Source: DATLOJ01 sp035536315 (GTDB taxonomy: Bacteria > Actinomycetota > CADDZG01 > JAHWKV01). Taken from it: a stretch of DNA of 6,043 nt. Numbering within the stretch: the first letter of the stretch is position 1; the number at the start of each line of letters is the position of its first letter. The DNA is taken from the NCBI GenBank assembly GCA_035536315.1, contig DATLOJ010000015.1, positions 1 to 6,043 of the forward strand, written 5' to 3'. This document shows positions 1 through 5,498 of this stretch, in pieces. The notes under the pieces were generated by a model. It did not search any database, was not told the origin of the DNA, and was given only the letters and a program-made list of their open reading frames with translations. The position numbers were made by a program, and so were the translations under genes.

Positions 1-1
1 G

Positions 2-1600
2 TCGCGCGGGACCTTCATCTTCCCTCCGGCCCCCTCGATGCGGCTGACCACGGACATGATCGAGTGGACTCTCCAGAGCGCTCCCAAGTGGAACCCCATC
101 AACGTGTGCAGCTACCACCTTCAGGAGGCGGGGGCCGGGCCCGTGCTCGAGATTGCGTTCACTCTGGCAAATGCCGTCGCCGTGCTCGACGCCGTGAAGG
201 AAGGGGGCAGGGTTTCACCGGAAGACTTCGCAGCATTGGTCGGACGAATTTCGTTCTTCTGCAACGCGGGGATCCGCATCGTCGAGGAGATGTGCAAGAT
301 CAGGGCGTTCGCCAGGCTGTGGGATCGCATCACACAGGATCGTTATGGAGTTGAGGACCCGAAGTTCCGCCGATTCCGGTACGGCGTGCAAGTGAACTCG
401 CTTGGCCTTACCGCTCATCAGCCCGAGAACAACGTGTACCGGATCCTGCTGGAGATGCTCGCCGTGACCATGTCGAAGGACTCCCGGGCACGCGCCGTCC
501 AGCTGCCCGCGTGGAACGAAGCCCTCGGACTTCCCCGCCCGTGGGACCAGCAGTGGTCGCTGCGGGCCCAGCAGATTGCAGCTCTCGAAACGGATCTCCT
601 CGAGTACGAGGACATATTTGCCGGCTCGAAAGTTATCGATGCAAAGACCGAGCAGCTCGAAAGCGACGCGCTGAAGGAGATGCAGGTTGTTCTGGACAAA
701 GGAGGCTCGCTCCAGTCGATCGACTACATGAAGGAGCGGCTCGTGAGCGCGCACGCGGAGCGTCAGCGGGCCATCGAGTCCGGCGATCAAACCGTGGTTG
801 GAGTCAACGCCTATACGGAGTCCGAGCCTTCGTTGCTCGAGTCCTCATCCCAGGAGGCGGCGTACCAGGCAACCGATCCTGAGTCCGAGAACGAAGCGTT
901 GCAGAACCTCGAGAGCTGGAGGAAAGGCAGAGACGCGAGAGAGGCCGAGCGATCGATCTCAGATCTGAAGAAAGCAGCAGAGGGAACCGAAAACCTGATG
1001 GAAGCGACGCTAAGGGCAGCCACCGCGGGAGTCACAACCGGTGAATGGGCGGGGGCCCTTCGCGAAGTCTTCGGCGAGTACCGCGCTCCAACCGGAATCT
1101 CCGGCGCGTCGGCCCCTTCCCAGGTTTCAACTCGCGACATAGACCGGGTGCGCGCGGACTTGAAGGCACTCGCCAAGGAGCTTTCGGTTAAAAGACTCCG
1201 GCTGCTCGTGGGGAAGCCGGGCCTCGATGGACACTCCAATGCCGCGGAGCAAGTCGCAGTACGCGCGAGAGACGTGGGCTTCGAAGTCATTTATCAAGGC
1301 ATAAGGCTGACCCCGGCCGAGATTGCCAAAGCAGCAGCAGAGGAGGATGTGGACGCCATCGGAATCTCCATCCTTTCGGGCGGACACAACTTCCTGGTGA
1401 AAGAAGTTCTCGACCGGCTCGCGGAGCAAGGAATCGACCCGAAGAAAGTTCCGGTGATAGTGGGCGGGGTCATTCCAGATGAAGACGCCGCACGCCTCGA
1501 AAAGCAGGGAATCGCCAGAGTCTTTACACCTCGGGATTACAACCTGACCGAGGCCGTGGGAGAGATCGTCGAACTGATACGCAAAGCGAAGTCGGCGTAG
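2..1600 (+). CDS. meaA: Coenzyme-B12-dependent acyl-CoA mutase, MeaA/ethylmalonyl-CoA mutase type (5' partial)
   Basis: Predicted to catalyse a cobalamin-dependent carbon-skeleton rearrangement, most likely ethylmalonyl-CoA to methylsuccinyl-CoA in the ethylmalonyl-CoA pathway of acetyl-CoA assimilation. About 532 residues are visible. The reading frame is open to the left edge, and the residues before the ATG at 38 (SRGTFIFPPAPS) are conserved family sequence, so that ATG is internal and roughly 130 residues are missing. The mutase barrel covers bases 2 to about 1090. It contains the active-site SYHLQEAG (Tyr at 113-115, His at 116-118) and an Arg at 5-7 that aligns with Arg207 of methylmalonyl-CoA mutase, which fits a dicarboxylyl-CoA substrate. 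A linker leads to the B12-binding domain (about 1190-1590) with GKPGLDGHSNA, SIL and VGG motifs. The base-off His is at 1232-1234. The usual Gly of DxHxxG is Ala (1241-1243). Wording such as VQVNSLGLTAHQPENN and PAWNEALGLPRPWDQQWSLR favours MeaA over classical methylmalonyl-CoA mutase. The family is secure; the exact substrate is inferred. Confidence 0.93.
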   Translation, partial: SRGTFIFPPAPSMRLTTDMIEWTLQSAPKWNPINVCSYHLQEAGAGPVLEIAFTLANAVAVLDAVKEGGRVSPEDFAALVGRISFFCNAGIRIVEEMCKIRAFARLWDRITQDRYGVEDPKFRRFRYGVQVNSLGLTAHQPENNVYRILLEMLAVTMSKDSRARAVQLPAWNEALGLPRPWDQQWSLRAQQIAALETDLLEYEDIFAGSKVIDAKTEQLESDALKEMQVVLDKGGSLQSIDYMKERLVSAHAERQRAIESGDQTVVGVNAYTESEPSLLESSSQEAAYQATDPESENEALQNLESWRKGRDAREAERSISDLKKAAEGTENLMEATLRAATAGVTTGEWAGALREVFGEYRAPTGISGASAPSQVSTRDIDRVRADLKALAKELSVKRLRLLVGKPGLDGHSNAAEQVAVRARDVGFEVIYQGIRLTPAEIAKAAAEEDVDAIGISILSGGHNFLVKEVLDRLAEQGIDPKKVPVIVGGVIPDEDAARLEKQGIARVFTPRDYNLTEAVGEIVELIRKAKSA

Positions 1601-1607
1601 CCACAGA

Positions 1608-1674
1608 CTGGACCTAGTCCAGCTCAGGCTCTCCTGCGGGACCCCACCTGGACCTAGTCCAGCTCAGGCTCTCC
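1608..1674. repeat. Two direct copies of a 27-bp intergenic repeat (locus 1)
   Basis: Identical 27-base copies lie at 1608-1634 and 1648-1674, with a 13-base spacer, so the start-to-start distance is 40. Each copy opens with ctggacctagtccag, a near-palindrome with 6-base arms (CTGGAC/GTCCAG) around CTA. The copies lie between the converging mutase and uxs genes. A related element occurs at 4961-5035. No T-tract follows, so a simple intrinsic terminator is not shown, although an RNA hairpin could form from either direction. Confidence 0.9.
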
Positions 1675-1677
1675 GAT

Positions 1678-1694
1678 GCGGCTTCGAAGCCCGC
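1678..1694 (-). terminator. Small GC-rich hairpin after uxs, possible terminator
   Basis: An imperfect inverted repeat (GCGGCT, loop TCGA, AGCCCGC with one bulged C) starts 7 bases beyond the uxs stop codon on the minus strand and includes the perfect palindrome gcttcgaagc (1681-1690). No run of T follows on the minus strand, so this is at best a weak or Rho-assisted stop site. It could also be chance in GC-rich DNA. Confidence 0.25.
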
Positions 1695-1700
1695 GGCCTC

Positions 1701-2636
1701 CTAGGCCCAGTTAGCCCTGCACCAATCCACAGTCATCGCCAGGCCGTCGTCCAATCCGACCGCCGGCTCCCATCCGAGGTTCTCTTTCACCGATGTGATG
1801 TCCGGGCAGCGCTGCTTTGGGTCGTCGACCGGAAGTTCCTCGAACACGATCTCCGATTCCGATCCGATCAGGTCCTTAACTCGTTTGGCGATGTCGAGAA
1901 TCGTTACCTCATGCGGGTTGCCCAGGTTGAAGGGCCTGGCTGCCCCCTTGTAATCGAGCAGCCGAATGAATCCTTCGATGAGATCGGTGACATAGCAAAG
2001 GCTGCGGGTCTGCATTCCGTCCCCGTACACGGTTATCGGCTGGGCCTTCAGGGCTTGTGAGATGAAGTTGGGGACGGCTCTTCCGTCCTGCCGCGACATC
2101 CTCGGCCCGTAGGTGTTGAAGATCCGGACAAGCCTTATCGGAATTTGCCATTCACGGTGGTAAGCGAAAGTCATTGCCTCTGCGTACCTCTTGGCCTCGT
2201 CGTAGACGCCGCGGGGGCCGATAGTGTTCACGTTTCCCCAGTAGCCCTCCGGCTGCGGGTGCACTAGAGGATCTCCGTAGATCTCGGAGGTGGATGCCAT
2301 GAAGAACGATGCACCTTTTGCCTTCGCCAGCCCAAGGCAGTTGTACGTTCCGTGGGCCCCCACTTTCAGAGTGTGAATCGGATGCTCCAGGTAATGAACG
2401 GGTGACGCCGGTGATGCGAGGTGCATCACCCAGTCGAGCTCGCCGTCGAACTCCACGAACTTGGTGACGTCACGCTCGTACGCGTCGAACCTCGGCTCGT
2501 TGCGCAGGTTTTCGAGGTTCTTTTCGTTGCCGGTGAGATATGTGTCGTAACAAACGACGTCGTGACCATCGCCGATCAGGCGTTCACACAGATGGGACCC
2601 GAGAAATCCGGCCCCCCCGGTGACGAGAAACCTCAA
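1701..2636 (-). CDS. uxs: UDP-glucuronate decarboxylase (UDP-xylose synthase)
   Basis: Predicted cytoplasmic NAD-dependent enzyme that oxidises UDP-glucuronate at C4, loses CO2 and returns UDP-xylose. The 311-residue extended short-chain dehydrogenase has the full expected length. Visible features are the Rossmann motif TGGAGFLG (Gly7, Gly10, Gly13), the HLASPASP segment typical of UXS at about 72-79, the active-site TSE at 116-118, and the catalytic YDEAK (Tyr145, Lys149). The blocks GDPLVHPQPEGYWGNVN, RIFNTYGPRM and YGDGMQTRS mark it as UXS rather than dTDP-glucose dehydratase. The start is TTG at 2636-2634, because the Rossmann strand begins at the second residue. This codon overlaps the ugd stop (TTGA), and no good Shine-Dalgarno sequence lies just upstream, so translation is probably coupled to ugd. 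Ugd makes its substrate, which supports the call. A UDP-glucose 4-epimerase-like role is less likely. Confidence 0.92.
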   Translation of the reverse strand: MRFLVTGGAGFLGSHLCERLIGDGHDVVCYDTYLTGNEKNLENLRNEPRFDAYERDVTKFVEFDGELDWVMHLASPASPVHYLEHPIHTLKVGAHGTYNCLGLAKAKGASFFMASTSEIYGDPLVHPQPEGYWGNVNTIGPRGVYDEAKRYAEAMTFAYHREWQIPIRLVRIFNTYGPRMSRQDGRAVPNFISQALKAQPITVYGDGMQTRSLCYVTDLIEGFIRLLDYKGAARPFNLGNPHEVTILDIAKRVKDLIGSESEIVFEELPVDDPKQRCPDITSVKENLGWEPAVGLDDGLAMTVDWCRANWA

Positions 2637-3940
2637 AGGTTGAGTGCGGGGCGGCCGGTCGGCAGATAGGTGAATCCTGCTTCAGCCACAGAAGGAGCGT
2701 GCAAGAGGTTTCGGGCGTCGACGATGACCGGCCGGTTCAGGATTCCTTTCAAGCGGACAAGATCGAGCTCCGCGAACTCCTGCCACTCGGTTCCAATCAC
2801 CAGGCAGTCGGCGCCCTCTGCAGCCTCATATGGATCCAGGGCCGTCATCAGGCCGGGCAGAGCCTTGGCCGCTTCTTCGTTGGCCTGAGGGTCGTATCCG
2901 GTGACCTGCGCTCCCGCGGCCATCAGCTTTTGTGCGAGATATAGCGAAGGCGACTCTCTGACGTCGTCGGTTCCCGCTTTGAACGAAAGACCCAGCAACG
3001 CAATCTTTTTGCCCTCGAGGTTCCAAACGGCATCCTTGATCTTCTGGAAGGTGGCGTCGAGCGCGGCTGCATTGATCCGCATAACTTCCCCGAGCAGTCC
3101 AAAGTCGACGCCGAGTGTCGAAGCCTGCGCCTTGAAGGCAGCAACGTCCTTGGGGAAGCAGTAGCCGCCGTATCCGAGGCCCGCGTTCAAGAATGCATCG
3201 CCGATTCTCGGATCGGAGCCCATGATTTCCGCGATGCTGACCACGTCTGCACCGGAGGCCTCGCATATACGCGCTACGCCGTTGATGAATGAGATCTTCG
3301 TCGCGAGGAATGCGTTGCATGCATGTTTTGCAAGCTCTGCAGTTCGCAGGTCCGTTGCAAAGTAGCGGGCTCCCCTGTCGATCCAATGGGAGTAAACCTT
3401 GCGCATCACCTCATGCCCGAAAGGATCGTCGGAGCCGACAAGGATTCTCTCCGGCTCCAATGAATCAGGAACCGCGCTCCCTTCCCTCAGAAATTCGGGG
3501 TTGGAAACAAGAAAGAACTTGTGGTCGGAGATCTTCGCGAGCATCCCCGCAAGCCGGTCCCCCGTGTGAACGGGAACGGTCGACTTCTGCACGATTACCA
3601 GATCCGACGCTGCAGCTCTTCCCGCGGACTCTGCGGCTTTCTCGACCGCTATGAGATTGGCTTCGCCGTCCGGACGGGACGGCGTTCCGACACAGATGAA
3701 TGCGACCTCGGCCCCCCTGATCGCCTCGGATGGATCGTCTGTGAAAGTGAGTGAACGCTGTCGCAAGACCTGGTCGAGAAGCTCCTGCAGGCCAGGCTCG
3801 AAGAATGGCGCTTTGCCATCACGAAGCAGCTGCATCTTTGCCTGATCGTCGTCGAGGCCGACGACCTCGTGACCGACTCTTGCCAGTGTGGCTGCGGTCA
3901 CAAGACCGACGTGCCCAACCCCAATAACCGCGATTTTCAT
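2633..3940 (-). CDS. ugd: UDP-glucose 6-dehydrogenase
   Basis: Predicted to oxidise UDP-glucose twice with NAD+ to UDP-glucuronate, the substrate of the downstream Uxs. The 435 residues match the usual bacterial length. The N-terminal NAD domain carries GVGHVG (Gly7, Gly9, Gly12). Further blocks are FICVGTPSRPDG at 81-92, the QKSTVPVHTG strand at 118-127, NPEFLREG at 147-154, and AELAKHACNAFLATKISFIN with catalytic-site Lys205 and Asn209. GYGGYCFPKD holds the nucleophilic Cys261, with Asp265 after it. Most relatives have GFGGSCFPKD, so Phe-to-Tyr and Ser-to-Tyr beside the cysteine are mild deviations. The C-terminal UDP-binding domain starts near 311 (GLSFKAGTDDVRESPS). The ATG start follows GGGAG with a 7-base gap. 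The gene is first in a two-gene operon and overlaps uxs by four bases. GDP-mannose dehydrogenase is the main related alternative and fits less well. Confidence 0.94.
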   Translation of the reverse strand: MKIAVIGVGHVGLVTAATLARVGHEVVGLDDDQAKMQLLRDGKAPFFEPGLQELLDQVLRQRSLTFTDDPSEAIRGAEVAFICVGTPSRPDGEANLIAVEKAAESAGRAAASDLVIVQKSTVPVHTGDRLAGMLAKISDHKFFLVSNPEFLREGSAVPDSLEPERILVGSDDPFGHEVMRKVYSHWIDRGARYFATDLRTAELAKHACNAFLATKISFINGVARICEASGADVVSIAEIMGSDPRIGDAFLNAGLGYGGYCFPKDVAAFKAQASTLGVDFGLLGEVMRINAAALDATFQKIKDAVWNLEGKKIALLGLSFKAGTDDVRESPSLYLAQKLMAAGAQVTGYDPQANEEAAKALPGLMTALDPYEAAEGADCLVIGTEWQEFAELDLVRLKGILNRPVIVDARNLLHAPSVAEAGFTYLPTGRPALNL

Positions 3941-3947
3941 GAAACGA

Positions 3948-3952
3948 CTCCC
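3948..3952 (-). promoter_or_regulatory. Ribosome binding site of ugd
   Basis: On the minus strand GGGAG lies 7 bases ahead of the ATG at 3940-3938. This supports that start, and the protein begins directly with the Rossmann strand MKIAVIG. Confidence 0.7.
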
Positions 3953-3991
3953 AATTGATTGTGTGTGCGCAGGAACTGCGCTCGTTTATGA

Positions 3992-3997
3992 ATTGTA
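3992..3997 (-). promoter_or_regulatory. Possible -10 box for the ugd-uxs operon
   Basis: TACAAT on the minus strand matches the TATAAT consensus at five of six bases and lies in a short AT-rich patch of otherwise GC-rich DNA, about 50 bases upstream of the ugd start. No convincing TTGACA-like -35 box is seen 16-18 bases further upstream, so this is a weak prediction. Confidence 0.3.
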
Positions 3998-4073
3998 AGG
4001 GCAAGCAGCGGCAGACGCAGCGGGCCCCGTGGAATGTTCACTCCCAGCCTGGGTAGTAACCGTCTGAGTCCCT

Positions 4074-4080
4074 AAAGGAG
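4074..4080 (+). promoter_or_regulatory. Strong Shine-Dalgarno serving the leader ORF at 4086
   Basis: AAAGGAG is a near-perfect Shine-Dalgarno sequence. It is 5 bases before the ATG at 4086 but 25 bases before the peptidase ATG at 4106, which is too far to act directly on the latter. It therefore points to initiation at 4086 and coupled re-initiation at 4106. Confidence 0.65.
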
Positions 4081-4085
4081 TTCGT

Positions 4086-4109
4086 ATGCCAAGGTCCACA
4101 CCCAGATGA
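4086..4109 (+). CDS. Seven-codon leader ORF (MPRSTPR) coupled to the zinc peptidase
   Basis: An ATG with the best ribosome binding site in this region opens a 7-codon frame. Its TGA stop (4107-4109) overlaps the peptidase ATG (4106-4108) as ATGA. The peptidase frame itself has no alternative start between its upstream stop (TAA at 4073) and 4106. The simplest reading is that ribosomes load at 4086, end at 4109 and re-initiate one base back on the peptidase message. The short peptide shows no amino-acid runs typical of attenuation leaders, so a role of the peptide itself is not supported. A sequencing indel that hides an N-terminal extension is possible but less likely, since the start at 4106 gives a family-like N-terminus. 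Confidence 0.5.
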   Translation: MPRSTPR

Positions 4110-4939
4110 GGTTCCGCAAGAGCGCCCGGCTGGATTCCACCCAGGTCTCAGACCGGCGCGGGATGGGGGGCCCTGCCCTTATTGGAGGGGGCGGCGTCGT
4201 TGGCCTGATCTTCCTGGTCATCACGCTCTTGTCCGGGGGCAATCCCCTTGGCGGGACCGAAGGGATCAACCTCGGCGAGGAAGGGGCCAACCTCACCGCA
4301 GAGTGCAAGACCGGAAGCGACGCGAACCAGCGTCAGGACTGCCGCATCGTCGGCGTGATCAACAGCGTGCAGGCCTTTTGGGAGCAGGAACTACCGGACT
4401 ACACAAAGGCTCAGACCGTCTTCTTCACTCAAGGGGTCAGCACCGGGTGCGGCAACGCCAGCTCCGCTGTCGGTCCTTTTTACTGCCCGCTCGATCGAAA
4501 CATCTACATCGACCTTGGCTTCTACGATGACTTGCGTACGCGGTTCGGCGCGCGGGGTGGACCATTCGCCGAGGCTTACGTGATCGCACACGAATACGGG
4601 CACCACGTTCAAAACATCCTCGGAACCCTCGAGCGAGGGCAGGATGGAACAACCGGCCCCAGCAGCAGCGCTGTGCGCGTAGAGCTGATGGCCGACTGCT
4701 TCGCCGGCATGTGGGCCAAGGGAGCGGTCGATACCGGGTTCATCGAGGAGCTGACCGATGCGGACATCAGCGACGGGCTCGACGCTGCAGCGGCCGTCGG
4801 CGACGACCGAATTCAGGAGAAGGTGCAAGGCCGCGTCGATCCCGAATCGTGGACGCACGGATCCGCTAAGGCTCGCCAGCAGTGGTTCCGCCACGGATTC
4901 GAGTCGACGACCGTGCGCGAGTGCGACACCTTCGACTAG
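4106..4939 (+). CDS. ypfJ: Neutral zinc metallopeptidase, YpfJ/KPN_02809 family, membrane-anchored
   Basis: Predicted zinc-dependent peptidase of the Zn_peptidase_2 family; its physiological substrate is not known. The 277-residue protein starts with a charged segment (MRFRKSARLDSTQVSDRRG) typical of the family. One hydrophobic helix follows at about 24-43 and no signal peptidase site is evident, so the catalytic part is probably held outside the membrane by an N-terminal anchor. The metal site is AHEYGHHVQ with His162, Glu163 and His166, followed by VELMADCFAGMWA with Glu193 as the likely third ligand. Five of the six cysteines (67, 79, 115, 127, 272) lie outside the core motif and could form disulfides, which fits an extracytoplasmic location. 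The start at 4106 is the only one possible in frame and is coupled to the short leader ORF. It is divergent from ugd and convergent with the HEPN gene, with no evident functional link to either. Confidence 0.9.
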   Translation: MRFRKSARLDSTQVSDRRGMGGPALIGGGGVVGLIFLVITLLSGGNPLGGTEGINLGEEGANLTAECKTGSDANQRQDCRIVGVINSVQAFWEQELPDYTKAQTVFFTQGVSTGCGNASSAVGPFYCPLDRNIYIDLGFYDDLRTRFGARGGPFAEAYVIAHEYGHHVQNILGTLERGQDGTTGPSSSAVRVELMADCFAGMWAKGAVDTGFIEELTDADISDGLDAAAAVGDDRIQEKVQGRVDPESWTHGSAKARQQWFRHGFESTTVRECDTFD

Positions 4940-4960
4940 CCAACCGCTCACGATCCCCGC

Positions 4961-5035
4961 GCTAACCTCGACCTAGTCCAGACCAGGTCCGTATATGGGG
5001 CCTCACCTGGACTAGGTCGAGCTGGAGCTAACCTC
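4961..5035. repeat. Inverted-repeat relative of the 1608-1674 element (locus 2)
   Basis: Two 15-base arms, ctcgacctagtccag at 4967-4981 and its exact reverse complement at 5007-5021, flank a 25-base centre and could form a long hairpin. Each arm matches the 15-base unit of locus 1 at 14 of 15 positions, the right arm in reverse orientation. The start-to-start distance is again 40. The element is bracketed by a 9-base direct repeat, gctaacctc, at 4961-4969 and 5027-5035; the second copy contains the HEPN stop codon. It lies between convergent genes. There is no T-tract on either side, so terminator activity is possible but unproven. Confidence 0.85.
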
Positions 5036-5498
5036 CGCGGGACGACTCTGGGCCAGAACGCGCGGGCCACGATCGCTCGACCAAATCAACGATCTTGCGA
5101 GCCGCTTCAAGGTCGCCGGTGAGCTGAGCTTCGCCAACGATCGCAGCGTCGTACTCAACTCTGTGCCTGGTGCGGCGCATCCGATCGAAACCTCTGATGA
5201 CATCCGTGACCCCTGCCCCGCGAAAGGTTGCAGAGGCGTACGCGATTACCGCGGCGTGCCCGCCGGGCCGCCCTGAAGCCGCTCTAAAGCCTTTGGCCAG
5301 CATGTGACCGCTTACCGCCTTCCGGGCTGCGTCATAGATGAGTGAGTACGCGCCGGAGGCATCGAGGGCCATGATCGTCTCCGCCGAAAACAAATGCCGC
5401 TGTGCTTCCTCGAGCATCGACTGACCGGACTCATCATCGGCGGGGACGCGCTCGATACGACCCTCTCGAAGCAGCTCCTGAACGGACTCGGGGCTCAC
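5028..5498 (-). CDS. HEPN domain protein, putative toxin of an MNT-HEPN pair
   Basis: A 156-residue, mostly helical protein with the HEPN fold signature near its C-terminal half: DRMRRTRHRVEYD at 105-117, giving Arg106-x5-His112 within the usual Rx4-6H range, followed by Glu115 and Tyr116. HEPN proteins of this type often act as RNases or as partners of minimal nucleotidyltransferases. The N-terminal helices (about 24-71) include the EEAQRHLFSAE and YDAARKAVSGHML segments common in the family. The start is GTG at 5498-5496, overlapping the stop of the upstream nucleotidyltransferase as GTGA, so the two are translated together. The Tyr two residues after the His, modified in HepT of type VII systems (RX4HXY), is absent; the nearest Tyr is at +4. 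The C-terminal tail is poorly conserved in appearance and its stop codon lies in repeat locus 2. Toxic activity is inferred from family, not shown. Confidence 0.8.
   Translation of the reverse strand: MSPESVQELLREGRIERVPADDESGQSMLEEAQRHLFSAETIMALDASGAYSLIYDAARKAVSGHMLAKGFRAASGRPGGHAAVIAYASATFRGAGVTDVIRGFDRMRRTRHRVEYDAAIVGEAQLTGDLEAARKIVDLVERSWPARSGPESSRGG

Noticed and set aside
38..40. ATG at 38 as the start of the acyl-CoA mutase
   Set aside because: The frame is open back to base 2 and encodes conserved family residues (SRGTFIFPPAPS) before it, including an active-site Arg, so the gene is cut by the window edge rather than starting here.
215..790. A 191-codon minus-strand ORF opposite the mutase
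   Set aside because: It is antisense to strongly conserved mutase blocks and has no recognisable domain.
1608..1674. CRISPR array
   Set aside because: There are only two repeat copies with a 13-base spacer, no cas genes, and the related locus has inverted copies; this does not fit a CRISPR array.
2826..3386. A 186-codon minus-strand ORF within ugd
   Set aside because: It is on the same strand in another frame, Arg-rich and low in hydrophobic order, while ugd has all family motifs across this region.
4043..4053. Palindrome CCCAGCCTGGG in the ugd/peptidase divergent region as an operator
   Set aside because: It has only five-base arms with one central base, expected by chance in GC-rich DNA, and no second copy was seen nearby.
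4391..4951. A 186-codon minus-strand ORF opposite the zinc peptidase
   Set aside because: It is a shadow of the peptidase frame in GC-rich DNA; no domain is recognisable and the peptidase has clear catalytic motifs.
4967..5021. Intrinsic bidirectional terminator
   Set aside because: The arms could form a hairpin, but the 25-base loop is long and neither side has a T-tract, so it is listed as a repeat rather than a terminator.
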